64,000 nucleotides of DNA from Amphritea atlantica (GCA_024397875.1 CP073344.1:2781001-2845000), one strand, 5' to 3'; shown: positions 25,883 through 36,107, numbered from the stretch's first letter. The notes: generated from the letters alone by a model not told the origin. A program made the numbers and translations.

Positions 25883-27247
25883 CTAATCAGAGCCAGCCAG
25901 ATGCTTCTGCATTAACCTCACCGCTTTTGACTGACTGATATTGAGCGCAGCCGCCACCTGGCGACTGCTGCTATTTCTCCTGACCACTTCACGGACAATC
26001 TTTCCTTCCAGGTCAGCCAATGCCTGCTTTAAATCCACCTGCCCGGCAACCGGTCGGTTATCAAAATGATTGGTTTCATAGAGGCTGGCAGGAAGATCAC
26101 CTACCTGAACCTGATCACCACCTGCAGTCACCACCAGCCGCTCCACCACATGGGATAACTCCCGGACGTTCCCCCGCCAGTCATACCGTTGCATAATCAC
26201 CAGGGCCTCTTCACTCAACTGACGGTGCTGGCGATACTGGAGGTTAAACTGATTGAGAAAATAATAGATCAGAGGCAGCAGATCCTCCTTGCGGTGACGT
26301 AGCGGTGGTATCTGGATCTCAAACACATTCAGCCGGTAGTAGAGATCCTCCCGGAAAGCACCACTGCGCACCATGCTGAAGAGATCTCTGTTGGTTGCAG
26401 CCAGGAATTTAACGTCCGCCTTGCGGATCCGGGTTTCCCCTACGGGCCTGTACTCCCGCTCCTGCAGAGCATGCAACAGCTTTGCCTGCATCGCTAATGG
26501 CAGCTCTGAGATCTCATCCAGAAACAGCGTCCCTCCCTCTGCTTCAGCAAACAGCCCGGCTTTATCCGTTACTGCTCCGCTAAAAGCACCGCGCTTATGC
26601 CCAAACAACTCTGATTCAAAAAGGTCAGAAGGAATACCGGCACAGTTAACCACAACAAAAGGGGCGTCCTTTCTGGGGCTGTTATGGTGTATATATTTTG
26701 CCAGCATGCTCTTACCACAACCGGTTTCGCCAAGCAGCAAACAGGGTGAGATCAGATCAGAAACCTGTCTTGCCAGTGCAATCACCTTCTCCATCACCGG
26801 GCTGCGGCAGATCACTCCACCAACAACCTGATCAGGCGATTCTTCAAACTCATGAACTACGTCCGTCATCCGCTGTACTGAGCCATCATCAGCGACATCC
26901 CGAACATTCATCAGTACATATTCAACCTCCCCCTTACTGTCAAGCAAAGGGGTGGCAATCGTGAATATTTGGGTCCCCAGATAGGTTTCCTGAATGGTTG
27001 ATAGTGGCTTTTTAAGCTTAAAAACGCTGGGTAAGACCGAATTATTCCAACAATTTTGCTCCCGGGAAAAGTGTTGGAAGTTTTTTCCAATCATCTCCGA
27101 CTGGCTATATCCATAATGTCTGAGGCAGGCGTTGTTAACATAGACAATCCGGTATTGGCGATCATAGATCATAACCTCATCGTGCATATGATCAATCAGT
27201 CGGGTGAACTCATCAAAACTCAAGCGGGACTGCTCTGATTTCGCCAT
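25883..27247 (-). CDS. PAS-containing sigma-54-dependent activator
   Basis: A 454-residue enhancer-binding protein starting MAKSEQSR (AGAGAGGTG upstream favours this ATG over a GTG three codons earlier). It has a PAS domain at about residues 10-120, then the AAA+ core with Walker A GETGCGKS (173-180), sigma-54 contact loop GAFSGA (220-225; usually GAFTGA) and Walker B LFLDE. A C-terminal Fis-type helix-turn-helix (SSSRQVAAALNISQSKAVRLMQKH) ends it. It reads toward the BCCT/enolase-superfamily unit, whose control region starts right after its stop. Confidence 0.93.
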   Translation of the reverse strand: MAKSEQSRLSFDEFTRLIDHMHDEVMIYDRQYRIVYVNNACLRHYGYSQSEMIGKNFQHFSREQNCWNNSVLPSVFKLKKPLSTIQETYLGTQIFTIATPLLDSKGEVEYVLMNVRDVADDGSVQRMTDVVHEFEESPDQVVGGVICRSPVMEKVIALARQVSDLISPCLLLGETGCGKSMLAKYIHHNSPRKDAPFVVVNCAGIPSDLFESELFGHKRGAFSGAVTDKAGLFAEAEGGTLFLDEISELPLAMQAKLLHALQEREYRPVGETRIRKADVKFLAATNRDLFSMVRSGAFREDLYYRLNVFEIQIPPLRHRKEDLLPLIYYFLNQFNLQYRQHRQLSEEALVIMQRYDWRGNVRELSHVVERLVVTAGGDQVQVGDLPASLYETNHFDNRPVAGQVDLKQALADLEGKIVREVVRRNSSSRQVAAALNISQSKAVRLMQKHLAGSD

Positions 27248-27442
27248 GCTATGCACCTCTCTTACACCTGACCCTGCTTTGATTCCGTCTGCAATTCTGC
27301 TGGATTAACTCACCAAATACCAGCAACCCGATTCAGCCAGGAGTACCGCCAATAGATAGAAGTGCCCGACTAGCACTATATACCAGATGCTTTTTCTTCA
27401 GGGATTTCAAACACCGCTCCGTACTTTCCAGGCGATAACAAC

Positions 27443-27467
27443 GAAAAAACCCGGCAAATGCCGGGTT
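27443..27467 (-). terminator. Terminator of the NCS2 permease gene
   Basis: Stem AACCCGGCA/TGCCGGGTT (27448-27467) followed on the minus strand by a run of T residues, 18 bp after the permease stop codon. Confidence 0.8.
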
Positions 27468-27484
27468 GGTCTTACTGAGGGTTC

Positions 27485-28930
27485 TTAAACGGTTTCTGAG
27501 CGCGACTTATCTGACTGGGCTGCGGCCTTGGCGGCTTCAGCCTGAACCTCCTCTTCGCCATCGGCAAAGATCACTTCATCCTCGGGGTTGTGCTTGCCCA
27601 ACAGCTTAGGCCGCTCGATCAGGAAGTAGAGAATCAGACCGATTGCCACCGCATACACCGTCGACTGAGGGTCAGGCATCGCCAGGGTCACCGCAACAAT
27701 ACCGGCCACGCCCCGCTCAACTGAGTTTTTCAGCTGCTCCATTCCCACCATAATGCAGATATAGGCGGTCAACACCAGCGTCAGCGACAGCGCAATCGGC
27801 AGTACCGGTTTAAACAGGGTTACCAGCGGCAGAACAAACAGCGCTACCAGACCGGTGATCCAGAACGTGCCACCGCCACTGTAGATCGAATCCATCGCCT
27901 TACGGCCCATTGCATAGCGTTCGGCAACGGTAGCATGGGCAGCCGTCCAGAGAGGACCGGCCAGACCCGGCCAGGGTGCCAGAAACGCATGCATACCATT
28001 ACGAATCGCGGTCACCAGATGTACCCGGTCGACACTGTCTTCAATGCTTTCATCGGCGCGCAGGTGATCGACCCGCTTAACCAGAGTAAAGCCAACGATG
28101 ATGTCACCAAAGGCGATTACGTAGGCGATAATGGCGGTCGGAATCGCCAGCAGGAAAACATCCCAGCCAGGGAAGCCGACAGAAAAGATAAGATACTGCC
28201 ACATCAGGGCAAAGTCGGGATTGGTGATACCCCACTCAATCTCCGGGAGCGGATATTCGCCGACACTCCAGCCGACGATCATCGCCAGAATCATTCCCGG
28301 TACCATACCGAAGTTAGCAATCCTTTTCGCCAGTGGGTTGGCATCAACGACGTTTTTAAAGGAGAGGGAGAACAGTATATACGCGGAGATCAGCGAACCG
28401 ATAATCAGCGATACCGGTGTCGCATCGATCCGCCCGCCGACTTTCAGCTCGCCCATCATGGCCGCAATACCGGCACCGATAATAATGCCCGACTTCAGCG
28501 AGTTAGGGATAACCTCCACCAGCTTTGAACCCAGCCGGGTAACGCCGAGAAACAGAAAGATGATGGTCACTTCCAGCTGCAACGCGAACAACGCTTTGAT
28601 CGCTTCCGGACCCGGCTCAAACCCTTTGAGGTAGAGCAGCACCACCGGTATTGCCGGCGTTATCCAGCCAGGCACCAGCGGCACCCCCAGTAATGCCGGC
28701 AGGATATACCCCACGCCGGCAATAAAGGTAAACGCCAGGGCTGCTTCGTAGGGCATACCCAGATATTTTTCTAACAGGGGAATCATCGCCAGACCCACCA
28801 CAAACATGATCAGGCCCTGAATCATTTCAGGGGTTTCCCAGCGATAGTGAATGAAAGGCAGTCTGATTTTGAAAGGACCAGCAGGCCAGTAAGGCTGCTC
28901 AGCACCGAACTCTCGAGTCTTTAACGGCAT
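27485..28930 (-). CDS. NCS2-family (xanthine/uracil-type) permease
   Basis: About 481 residues with 12-14 predicted transmembrane segments, starting MPLKTREFG (AGGAAT precedes the ATG; a GTG nine codons upstream is less likely). Segments such as LEVTIIFLFLG, IPNSLKSGIIIGAGIAAMMG and IAFGDIIVGFTLVKR resemble the solute carrier 23/NCS2 superfamily. The C-terminal tail is acidic and alanine-rich (about residues 450-481), unlike most permeases. No purine or pyrimidine gene is adjacent, so the substrate is open. Confidence 0.75.
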   Translation of the reverse strand: MPLKTREFGAEQPYWPAGPFKIRLPFIHYRWETPEMIQGLIMFVVGLAMIPLLEKYLGMPYEAALAFTFIAGVGYILPALLGVPLVPGWITPAIPVVLLYLKGFEPGPEAIKALFALQLEVTIIFLFLGVTRLGSKLVEVIPNSLKSGIIIGAGIAAMMGELKVGGRIDATPVSLIIGSLISAYILFSLSFKNVVDANPLAKRIANFGMVPGMILAMIVGWSVGEYPLPEIEWGITNPDFALMWQYLIFSVGFPGWDVFLLAIPTAIIAYVIAFGDIIVGFTLVKRVDHLRADESIEDSVDRVHLVTAIRNGMHAFLAPWPGLAGPLWTAAHATVAERYAMGRKAMDSIYSGGGTFWITGLVALFVLPLVTLFKPVLPIALSLTLVLTAYICIMVGMEQLKNSVERGVAGIVAVTLAMPDPQSTVYAVAIGLILYFLIERPKLLGKHNPEDEVIFADGEEEVQAEAAKAAAQSDKSRSETV

Positions 28931-29588
28931 TGTTCTTATTCCTGAAATTATTTTCACTCTGCTTGTCTGATGGAGACAAACCAGGCAGCCAGCCCCGGAC
29001 CGGTTCTCTCAGCCGGACGGGATGTAGTTGCGTAGCAGGTATTTAACAACAGGAGTTTTGCTGCAATCTTTCTCAGAAATAACGAAATGTATCAAGCACG
29101 GGAAGCGCCGAAATCTATGGTAAATCGATGCTTTAATTGGCAAACACTGAGGTTCAGATTTCAATACAATCCGCCAGCCCTCATTACACCAACCGATACA
29201 ACCCTTTGTAAACATGGACTTTTATAATGCCAATCGTCAGATTACACAGATACAGCCCCACCGACAGCAGGCGCAGCACCAAAACAGTGCAACAAAATAG
29301 CTTCGAATAACTAACTATTAATTCTTTTCAACCAAAGAATACTCAGCATAAAAATCGACCAGTTTTTATACAGAATGGCTCCATAGCTGCAATCGATCAA
29401 ATCTTAACAACGCTAAGCCGCACATAATTGATTAGAAATACTCACCATTCAGATGAAAAACTATACTTTGTCACACTGCTTATTTCTAGATAATCTGCGC
29501 GCATACACAAATAGCCCTAAATTGATGCGATCAGAAAGAGTAGATTTCAATATTGCACCATATTAGAGCAACACATTGGAGCAACATA
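28931..29588. other. Gene-poor AT-rich intergenic region
   Basis: About 660 bp between the permease start and a small plus-strand ORF. A 68-codon minus-strand frame (29009-29215) lacks a good ribosome site and family resemblance, so I do not call it. I see no RNA gene, repeat or clear terminator here. Confidence 0.4.
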
Positions 29589-29807
29589 ATGTTTACAACT
29601 TATTATTACATCGACCTTTACAACAAACAGAACCGTCCTGAAACCGAGCATGAATACTTCCTGCGTATGGCCAGTGAACAGGAACAAGCGCTTTTAATCG
29701 CGAAGCGTGCAGCCCGCGTGAAGAAGGTTAAACAAATTTTCGCTAAAGTGCTGAGCCTGTTCAACACTATGCAATACGCGAAGCCTGGTTCACAATACGG
29801 ACATTGA
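29589..29807 (+). CDS. Small hypothetical protein
   Basis: A 72-residue frame starting MFTTYYYIDLYNKQNRP, with TTGGAG 9 nt upstream of the ATG, which favours it over an in-frame ATG twelve codons earlier. It has a tyrosine-rich N-terminus, an acidic-basic helical centre (EQEQALLIAKRAARVKKVKQIFAK) and a short hydrophobic stretch. I do not recognise a family, and the gene is isolated. Confidence 0.5.
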   Translation: MFTTYYYIDLYNKQNRPETEHEYFLRMASEQEQALLIAKRAARVKKVKQIFAKVLSLFNTMQYAKPGSQYGH

Positions 29808-29994
29808 TCGGATGCCCGTTACTATGCAGCTTAGCCTGATATCTACGACATCCGGCTACGCTGCAGATACAACCTCCCGGTTAACTCAGATATAGAAACG
29901 CCGGACTTAGCGCTTTATCTCAACCGGATCGATAGCGTAATTTTTCAACTACCCTCTCCTATCACGCCCCTGAACGACGTACGGAAATAACCTT

Positions 29995-30756
29995 TTAAGT
30001 CCTGATACGATAGCCTGTACGAAAGATCCAGCCGACCACCGTCAGACAGATCAGCAGGAACACCAGCGTCATCCCCAGACTCACGGCAACATTGACATCC
30101 GCAACCCCGTAGAACGCCCAGCGGAAACCACTGATCAGATAAACCACCGGATTAAACAAAGTCAGTGTCTGCCAGGGCTCCGGCAACATACTGATTGAAT
30201 AGAAAGCACCACCAAGAAAGGTTAATGGCGTAATGACCATCAGTGGTATCACCTGCAGTTTCTGAAAGTCATCGGCCCAGATCCCGATAATGAAACCGAA
30301 CAGGCTGAAGGTCACCGCGGTCAGAATCAGAAACGCCAGCATCCACAGCGGATGTTGAATATGGTAGTCCACAAAGAGCTGAGCCGTGAGCAATATCAGC
30401 AACCCCAGGGTTACCGACTTAGTCGCGGCCGCACCCACATAACCGATCACGATCTCCATTGAGGAGACCGGGGCCGATAACACCTCATATATCGTGCCGG
30501 AAAACTTAGGAAAGAAGATACCGAAGGAGGCGTTGGAGATACTCTCACTCAGCAGTGACAGCATCACCAGTCCCGGAATAATGAAGGCGCCGTAGCTGAT
30601 CCCTTCAATATTGCCCATGCGCGAACCGATCGCAGTACCGAAAACGATAAAGTAAAGCGAGGTTGAAAGCACCGGGGATGCGATACTCTGCATCAGGGTA
30701 CGGAAGGTACGTGCCATCTCAAACTTATAGATTGCCCGGATTGCATACAGATTCAT
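29995..30756 (-). CDS. ABC-2 type exporter permease (YadH-like)
   Basis: A 253-residue membrane protein with six predicted transmembrane segments, starting [18 protein letters not shown] (AAGGAG upstream). The central segment ([32 protein letters not shown]) is the conserved ABC-2 region of YadH-type permeases. The upstream ATPase stop is 1 nt away, so the two form an operon and a complex. The exported substrate is unknown. Confidence 0.9.
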   Translation of the reverse strand: MNLYAIRAIYKFEMARTFRTLMQSIASPVLSTSLYFIVFGTAIGSRMGNIEGISYGAFIIPGLVMLSLLSESISNASFGIFFPKFSGTIYEVLSAPVSSMEIVIGYVGAAATKSVTLGLLILLTAQLFVDYHIQHPLWMLAFLILTAVTFSLFGFIIGIWADDFQKLQVIPLMVITPLTFLGGAFYSISMLPEPWQTLTLFNPVVYLISGFRWAFYGVADVNVAVSLGMTLVFLLICLTVVGWIFRTGYRIRT

Positions 30757-30757
30757 C

Positions 30758-31687
30758 TTATTGCTCCTTCTCATGAACCAGGCTGACAAAGATCTGCTCC
30801 AGCGAGCTTTCACTGGAGTGCAGATCGCGGATCTCCAGCCCCTGCTCAGTAAGCTTGCGCAGTAAGCGGGCGATACTGTCACTCTCCTGACGGCTATCGT
30901 AACGATACGACAGGGTATCGCCTTCCGCGTCCAGCTGCAGATTAAACTCCTCCAACTCAGCCGGAATCTGGCTGACCGGCTGTTGCAGACGGATACTCAG
31001 TAGTTTACTGCCAAGCTTATCCATCAGCGCCTGTTTCTCCTCCACCAGCAGAATCTTACCCTTACGGATAACGCCAATACGATCCGCCATCTCTTCGGCT
31101 TCCTCGATATAGTGGGTGGTCAGGATAATGGTCACTCCCTGCTCCCGTAACTGCCTTACCATCTCCCACATATCCTTGCGCAGTTCAACATCGACCCCCG
31201 CGGTGGGTTCATCCAGAAACAGAATATCAGGTTCATGGGAGAGCGCCTTGGCAATCATCACCCGGCGTTTCATCCCCCCTGACAACTCGCGCATCTGGGC
31301 ATCCTTTTTATCCCACAGGGAGAGCTGACGCAGCAGTTTCTCGATGAATTCCGGATTGGAGGGCTTACCGAATAAGCCTCGACTGAAGTTGACGGCTGAC
31401 CAGACGTTCTCAAAGGCATCACTGCACAGCTCCTGCGGCACCAGGCCGATCTTACTGCGCGCCGCACGATAATCCCTGACGATATCGAAACCATCCGCCT
31501 GCACAGAGCCTTCCGACGGACTGCTGATACCACAGATAATACTGATCAGCGTGGTCTTGCCGGCCCCGTTGGGTCCCAGCAGGGCGAAGATCTCTCCCCG
31601 ATGGATATCCAGATCGACATTTTGCAGCGCAGTAAACCCGGATTCATAGGTTTTAGTCAGGCCGCTAACACGGATAATTGATGGCAT
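30758..31687 (-). CDS. ABC exporter ATP-binding protein (YadG-like)
   Basis: A 309-residue ATPase starting [18 protein letters not shown] (AGAGGG upstream). Walker [10 protein letters not shown], signature LSGGMKRR, Walker [13 protein letters not shown] and the switch His in TTHYIEEAE are all present. The C-terminal 80 residues are the accessory domain typical of ABC-2 (CcmA/YadG) ATPases. It is coupled to the permease gene downstream. Confidence 0.94.
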   Translation of the reverse strand: MPSIIRVSGLTKTYESGFTALQNVDLDIHRGEIFALLGPNGAGKTTLISIICGISSPSEGSVQADGFDIVRDYRAARSKIGLVPQELCSDAFENVWSAVNFSRGLFGKPSNPEFIEKLLRQLSLWDKKDAQMRELSGGMKRRVMIAKALSHEPDILFLDEPTAGVDVELRKDMWEMVRQLREQGVTIILTTHYIEEAEEMADRIGVIRKGKILLVEEKQALMDKLGSKLLSIRLQQPVSQIPAELEEFNLQLDAEGDTLSYRYDSRQESDSIARLLRKLTEQGLEIRDLHSSESSLEQIFVSLVHEKEQ

Positions 31688-31785
31688 GCTGATCCCTCTG
31701 CTACAGATAAGAGCCACATAGTAACCGGAGACAACGACAGACTGTAGTCAGTTACATAAAGAGTTAAACAATAGGGCTAATATTT

Positions 31786-31798
31786 AGCCCTTCGGGCT
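31786..31798. terminator. Short hairpin after the AEC transporter gene
   Basis: AGCCC-TTC-GGGCT at 31786-31798, overlapping an alternative AGGGCT/AGCCCT pairing. It lies between the AEC gene end and the ABC ATPase and may be a weak terminator; there is no long T-run. Confidence 0.35.
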
Positions 31799-31806
31799 GA
31801 ATAAAA

Positions 31807-32745
31807 CTATACCCACGCAAGCAAACTCAGCATCAGTGTGACACTGAAAAACGCCAGTGTCGTGGTGATCAGCAGCACCCCGGAGCAAAACACCTGATGA
31901 CCATACTTACTACCGAAAATCGGATAAACACTCAGCATCGGCGAAGCGGAGAAAATTACCACCGCTTTTTTCAGCGTATCATCCATATCAGGCATGACAA
32001 AGATAACCAGCAGCAGTGCGATAAAGGGTTGCAGTAGCAGCTTACAGAAGGAGATCAGGCTGATCTCTTTTATGCCAGCAGTCACCTTAGCACCTGCCAG
32101 AGAGGCACCAATAATGATCAGTGCCATCGGCGCCGCCGAGCCGGACAGAATCTGCATCGCACTGTCGATAAACTGCGGCAGCTGTACACCTGCCAGAGAC
32201 ACAGCCACACCACTGATAACAGCGATGATGACCGGATTTTTTATCAGCCTCTGCGCGACGCTCGTGATCAGTTTCTTCAGATCGGCCCCCTGATCATCCC
32301 GGCTTTCCATGAACGCCAGCGCCAGAGGAAACAGCACGATATTCTCAACAATAAGACACATCACCAGCGCCTCGGTTGGCGGAGAGTCGAAATATTGCAG
32401 CGCCACAGGAAAGCCGATAAAAACACTGTTCGGCATCGCCCCGCCCATCCCTTTCAGACCGGCATAACTAATACTGTCCTTGCTGATTACCCGGCTAATA
32501 AAGAAAACCGTAAAAAAAGACAACACTCCGCCGGCGGCATAGATAATCAGATAATCGCTATCCACCATCTGCCCCATATCCATCTGCGTCAGCTTATGGA
32601 AGATCAGCACCGGCAGTGCCAGATAGAGCACAAAACTGCTCATACCCGGCAGCGACTCCCGGGGAATAATGCCGCCCCGGGCGGCCACATAGCCAACCAG
32701 AATCAGCAGAAAAATGGGCGCGGTAATACCGATCATCGTTAGCAT
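31807..32745 (-). CDS. AEC-family (auxin efflux carrier-like) transporter
   Basis: About 312 residues with ten predicted transmembrane segments, starting MLTMIGITAPIFLLILVGY; no strong Shine-Dalgarno is present and a TTG 16 codons upstream is the alternative. Family segments include LPVLIFHKL, GGAMPNSVFIGFPVAL and SAAPMALIIIGASLAG. AEC proteins move organic anions such as malate or other carboxylates. It is divergent from mhpB, with an MhpR-type box in the gap, so it may be part of the aromatic island, but this is inference. Confidence 0.85.
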   Translation of the reverse strand: MLTMIGITAPIFLLILVGYVAARGGIIPRESLPGMSSFVLYLALPVLIFHKLTQMDMGQMVDSDYLIIYAAGGVLSFFTVFFISRVISKDSISYAGLKGMGGAMPNSVFIGFPVALQYFDSPPTEALVMCLIVENIVLFPLALAFMESRDDQGADLKKLITSVAQRLIKNPVIIAVISGVAVSLAGVQLPQFIDSAMQILSGSAAPMALIIIGASLAGAKVTAGIKEISLISFCKLLLQPFIALLLVIFVMPDMDDTLKKAVVIFSASPMLSVYPIFGSKYGHQVFCSGVLLITTTLAFFSVTLMLSLLAWV

Positions 32746-32926
32746 AGCGATTTTGATACCGAAATTGAGAGGAAGTAAAAAGCGACAATCCAAAGAACAT
32801 TAAGGCAGCTAACATACCGCTATAAGTCTGTCCGACGCAAGCGCTACAACCACAGCAGATTACACTAAAACACCCGGTTTCAGGCTGAATATGACCCGCG
32901 TCCGGTATCAAGACAAGGTCGAAAAT

Positions 32927-32941
32927 GTGCACTAGGTGCAC
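32927..32941. promoter_or_regulatory. MhpR-type operator upstream of mhpB
   Basis: GTGCAC-TAG-GTGCAC, an inverted and direct hexamer pair. The same box with a TAA centre lies at 37846-37860 beside mhpR. GTGCAC-based palindromes are known MhpR targets in E. coli. It is centred 25 bp upstream of the start of a candidate -35. Confidence 0.75.
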
Positions 32942-32958
32942 CGACAACCTCTTTTTCA

Positions 32959-32988
32959 TTGCCCGACAACGGGCCTCATCTCTACACT
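32959..32988 (+). promoter_or_regulatory. Candidate MhpR-activated promoter of the mhpB operon
   Basis: TTGCCC (32959-32964), an 18-bp spacer and TACACT (32983-32988). The start would be near 32995, leaving a leader of about 220 nt before mhpB. The operator centre is then near -61, fitting an activator. The rest of the 468-bp gap holds no ORF I trust. Confidence 0.5.
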
Positions 32989-33213
32989 GAGCCCATCCTG
33001 AGAAGCCACTTTATGGCCGCTGTTAATAGGTGAATTTCAACACCTCATTCAGTGACTGAATAAAAGTGACAGCTCATATTCCGGAGAAAAAGCAGCCCCT
33101 CCCGTTGGCTTAAACAGCCCTGACGGAGCGAGGCAACAATAAAAATGATGAGCCCATAAGCGGAAAGCAAAGCGCATTGCCTCCCCTGTCCGGCCAGATT
33201 TTGGAGTTTACCC

Positions 33214-34152
33214 ATGAGTGTAATGTTGAGGTGCCTGTCTCACACCCCTCTGCGAGACTATAACGATCCTGACGCGAGCATCGTCAAAGAGGTTGATGAG
33301 GTTATCGCCAAGGCCCGCACCGAGGTTGAAGCATTCGACCCAGAACTGATTGTCTTGTTTGCACCGGACCATTATAACGGCCTGTTTTATGATCTGATGC
33401 CGCCGTTTGTGGTTGCCACCGCCGCCGAGTCTGTTGGCGATTACAGCAGTCTGCCCGGTCACCTGAGTGTCGACTCTGATGCGGCAATGGAGCTGGTTAA
33501 GTTCCTGTTTGCCAACGGCATCGATATGACACTGTCACACCGCTTGCAGGTTGATCACGGTTGCACCCAGACGCTGGAAGAGATGACCGGCAGTCTGACC
33601 CGTTACCCGGTCGTACCGATTATCATCAACTCTGTAGCGCCACCCTTCTGCCCCTACGCACGCATCCGCAAACTCGGCGAGCTGGTCGGTCAGTTTATCG
33701 CAGGTCTGGACAAGCGGGTTCTGATTCTGGGCACTGGCGGTCTCTCCCATGAACCCCCTGTTCCACTGCTGGCAGATGCGCCTGAAGAGGTAGCGGAGTT
33801 CCTGATTGCGGGTCGCAATCCAACCCCGGAATTCCGCGCAGCCCGTGAGGCACGCACTATCGCAGCAGGTAAGGTGTATGGCACATCTGAGTGTCTGCAA
33901 ACACCCCTTAATGCAGACTGGGATCAGACCTTTATCCAGACACTGATTGATGGCCGGGTTGCCGAGATTGATGAACTCTCCATTGAGGAGATCTCGCAAC
34001 AAGCCGGGCGCTCAGCTCACGAGGTACGCACCTGGGTTGCAGCCTTTGCTGCGATCGGTGAAACCGGCCCCGTTACCGCAAGACAAGATTATTACCGCGC
34101 AATTAATGAATGGATTGCCGGATATGGCGTAGTCAGTGCCGAGTCGGCCTGA
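33214..34152 (+). CDS. mhpB: 3-carboxyethylcatechol 2,3-dioxygenase (MhpB)
   Basis: A 312-residue class III extradiol dioxygenase that opens 2,3-dihydroxyphenylpropionate next to the diol. It follows E. coli MhpB closely throughout: CLSHTPL, LFAPDHYNGLFYD, QVDHG with His115, and GTGGLSHEPPVP with His179, the two active-site histidines at the same numbers as in E. coli. GGAG precedes the ATG. First gene of the transcript mhpB-monooxygenase-reductase-mhpC, behind an MhpR box. Confidence 0.96.
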   Translation: MSVMLRCLSHTPLRDYNDPDASIVKEVDEVIAKARTEVEAFDPELIVLFAPDHYNGLFYDLMPPFVVATAAESVGDYSSLPGHLSVDSDAAMELVKFLFANGIDMTLSHRLQVDHGCTQTLEEMTGSLTRYPVVPIIINSVAPPFCPYARIRKLGELVGQFIAGLDKRVLILGTGGLSHEPPVPLLADAPEEVAEFLIAGRNPTPEFRAAREARTIAAGKVYGTSECLQTPLNADWDQTFIQTLIDGRVAEIDELSIEEISQQAGRSAHEVRTWVAAFAAIGETGPVTARQDYYRAINEWIAGYGVVSAESA

Positions 34153-34205
34153 TCCGACTCAGAGTTATGCCAGCGAATAATAAATAGAATTTCAGGAGAA
34201 CACCG

Positions 34206-35405
34206 ATGAACAATATGACTATCCAGATTCCGACCGAAGAAGAGATCGTAGCCCGCGCAACCAAGATGATTCCGTGGCTCAGAGAGAAAGCCGATGCAGT
34301 AGAAAAAGCCCGCATGGTGCCGGAAGATACCATTCAGGCGTTTCAGGACGCAGGCTTCTTCCGCATCCTGCAGCCAAAGCGCTGGGGCGGCTATGAGATG
34401 AACCCAAACGTGCTTAACAAAGTACTGATCGAACTGGCGCGCGGCTGCCCTTCAAGCGCCTGGAATGTCATGGTCCTGGGTGTTCACCCATTTGAAGTGG
34501 GTCTGCTGGATGAGGTTGTTGGGGATGAACTCTGGGGCGAAGATGATTCTGCGCTGATCTCTTCCTCTTATGCCCCTTTCGGTACCGTAAAAGCAGTTGA
34601 AGGTGGCTACATACTCAACGGCGAGTGGCTGACATCCAGCGGTTGCGACCATGCGGCAGGTGGTGCCTTTCTCGGCGGTCGTGTCGCCGATGCCGAAGGC
34701 AATATGGAGTTTCGCTCTTTCTGGGTACAACGTTCTGACTTTGAGATTGAAGATGACTGGCATGTTGTCGGCCTGGCGGGTACCGGTAGTAAAAAGCTTC
34801 TTATTAACGAAGTGTTCGTCCCAGCTTATCGCAGTCACGTGATTGGCGATTATTGTGATGAGACCCACGGCCATGTAAACGATCTTTATAAGATGCCATT
34901 CTTCGGTGTGTTCTACTCTGCGGTATCTTCAGTCATCATCGGTATGGCTAAAGGTATGGCTGACCTCTATATCGAACATATGGTGCCACGTCAGAACCTC
35001 AACCAGGCGGTTGGCGCTGCAGTAAATGATCCGTTCATCAAAGGAAAGCTGGGGGAAGCTCAGGCTAAAATCACCGGAGCTGAAGCACGGGTGCTGATGA
35101 ATACCGAGGAAGCCTGGAAATATGCTTCCAAAGGTGAGCTGGTGCCAACCGATGTCCGCGTGCGTACCTTCGCCACCAACCAGTTTACCGGTGGTGACTG
35201 CTTTGATGCGGCACATATGATCTTCAAGAAGACCTCAACCCGTGGTGTCTGGCTGTCCAGCCCGATGCAGCGCCAGTTGCGCGACATTCTGGTCGGTGCG
35301 AACCACATCACCCAGAACCAGGATAACATCGGCGAACTCCTGGGTGGCCAGATGCTGGGTAACCCTCTGCCACAACCCAATCCATTCGGCGTCAAAGCCC
35401 AATAA
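34206..35405 (+). CDS. Two-component flavin monooxygenase, oxygenase subunit
   Basis: A 399-residue acyl-CoA-dehydrogenase-fold hydroxylase of the HsaA / p-hydroxyphenylacetate 3-hydroxylase C2 type. Recognisable are FFRILQPKRWGGYEM, the ISSSYAPFGT segment, SGCDHA (conserved His), VVGLAGTGSKKLLINEVFVP and a C-terminal DAAHMIFKKTS. It needs reduced flavin from the reductase encoded next. In this mhp context it most likely ortho-hydroxylates 3-(3-hydroxyphenyl)propionate, replacing the unrelated single-component MhpA, which is absent. Confidence 0.88.
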   Translation: MNNMTIQIPTEEEIVARATKMIPWLREKADAVEKARMVPEDTIQAFQDAGFFRILQPKRWGGYEMNPNVLNKVLIELARGCPSSAWNVMVLGVHPFEVGLLDEVVGDELWGEDDSALISSSYAPFGTVKAVEGGYILNGEWLTSSGCDHAAGGAFLGGRVADAEGNMEFRSFWVQRSDFEIEDDWHVVGLAGTGSKKLLINEVFVPAYRSHVIGDYCDETHGHVNDLYKMPFFGVFYSAVSSVIIGMAKGMADLYIEHMVPRQNLNQAVGAAVNDPFIKGKLGEAQAKITGAEARVLMNTEEAWKYASKGELVPTDVRVRTFATNQFTGGDCFDAAHMIFKKTSTRGVWLSSPMQRQLRDILVGANHITQNQDNIGELLGGQMLGNPLPQPNPFGVKAQ

Positions 35406-35475
35406 ACAATAAAAAGCCACATCTGGGTCAGGGGCGCGTCCCTTGCCCGGTATAACAATTTTAAAGGGTGCTGAA

Positions 35476-36027
35476 ATGAATAAAGAGATAAATCAGGTTC
35501 TTGACTGGACGCCTAACGCAAAATTAGCGGCTATGCCAACGGTTACTTCGGATGACCACCGTTATGGTATGCGCCACTTTGCAGTGGGAGTAACCATCAT
35601 CAGCGCATCAGACGGTGAGAACAAAGCCGGTCTGACCGCAACTGCGGTCTGCTCGGTTACGGCTGATCCTCCCCGACTGGTAGTCTTCGTCAATAAAGAC
35701 GTTGCCGCCAGTGATATCATTCTCAACAGTGGTGCTCTGTGCGTTAACATTCTTGCCAGTGAGCAGGAAGAGATCGCTAAGATCTTTGCCGGTATGAACA
35801 AAGAGGTTCACGGTGAAGCACGTTTTGAATATGGCCAATGGCGTGAACTGGTAACCGGTGCCCCCAGCCTGGATGGCACACTGGCTAACTTCGACTGTCG
35901 CGTTATCAAAGTCTTTGATGAAAGCACCCATCACGCGTTTCTCTGTGAAGTGATGGCCACCTGCGAACGGGATGACGGCGAGGCCCTGATCTATCTGAAT
36001 GGCGCATTCCGCAGCGTTCCTCAATAA
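35476..36027 (+). CDS. Flavin reductase partner of the monooxygenase
   Basis: A 183-residue flavin reductase-domain protein (HpaC/HsaB type), starting MNKEINQVLDWTPN with AAAGGGTG upstream of the ATG. Family segments include RHFAVGVTIISA, AGLTATAVCSVTADPPRLVVFVNK and a C-terminal RDDGEALIYLNGAFR. It uses NAD(P)H to supply reduced FMN or FAD to the oxygenase encoded 70 bp upstream. Confidence 0.93.
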   Translation: MNKEINQVLDWTPNAKLAAMPTVTSDDHRYGMRHFAVGVTIISASDGENKAGLTATAVCSVTADPPRLVVFVNKDVAASDIILNSGALCVNILASEQEEIAKIFAGMNKEVHGEARFEYGQWRELVTGAPSLDGTLANFDCRVIKVFDESTHHAFLCEVMATCERDDGEALIYLNGAFRSVPQ

Positions 36028-36051
36028 AGGCGCATACAGTGAGATAACCAG

Positions 36052-36068
36052 GCCCTGTCATACAGGGC
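36052..36068. other. Intercistronic hairpin before mhpC
   Basis: GCCCTGT-CAT-ACAGGGC, a perfect 7-bp stem between the reductase and mhpC genes. No T-run follows, so it is more likely an mRNA-stability or processing element than a full terminator. Confidence 0.5.
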
Positions 36069-36107
36069 TTATGACGTTCGGACACAACGAATTAAAAGGC
36101 AGAATCT

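Noticed and set aside
29009..29215. 68-codon minus-strand frame between the permease and small ORF
   Set aside because: No ribosome site, no domain and unusual composition; probably chance.
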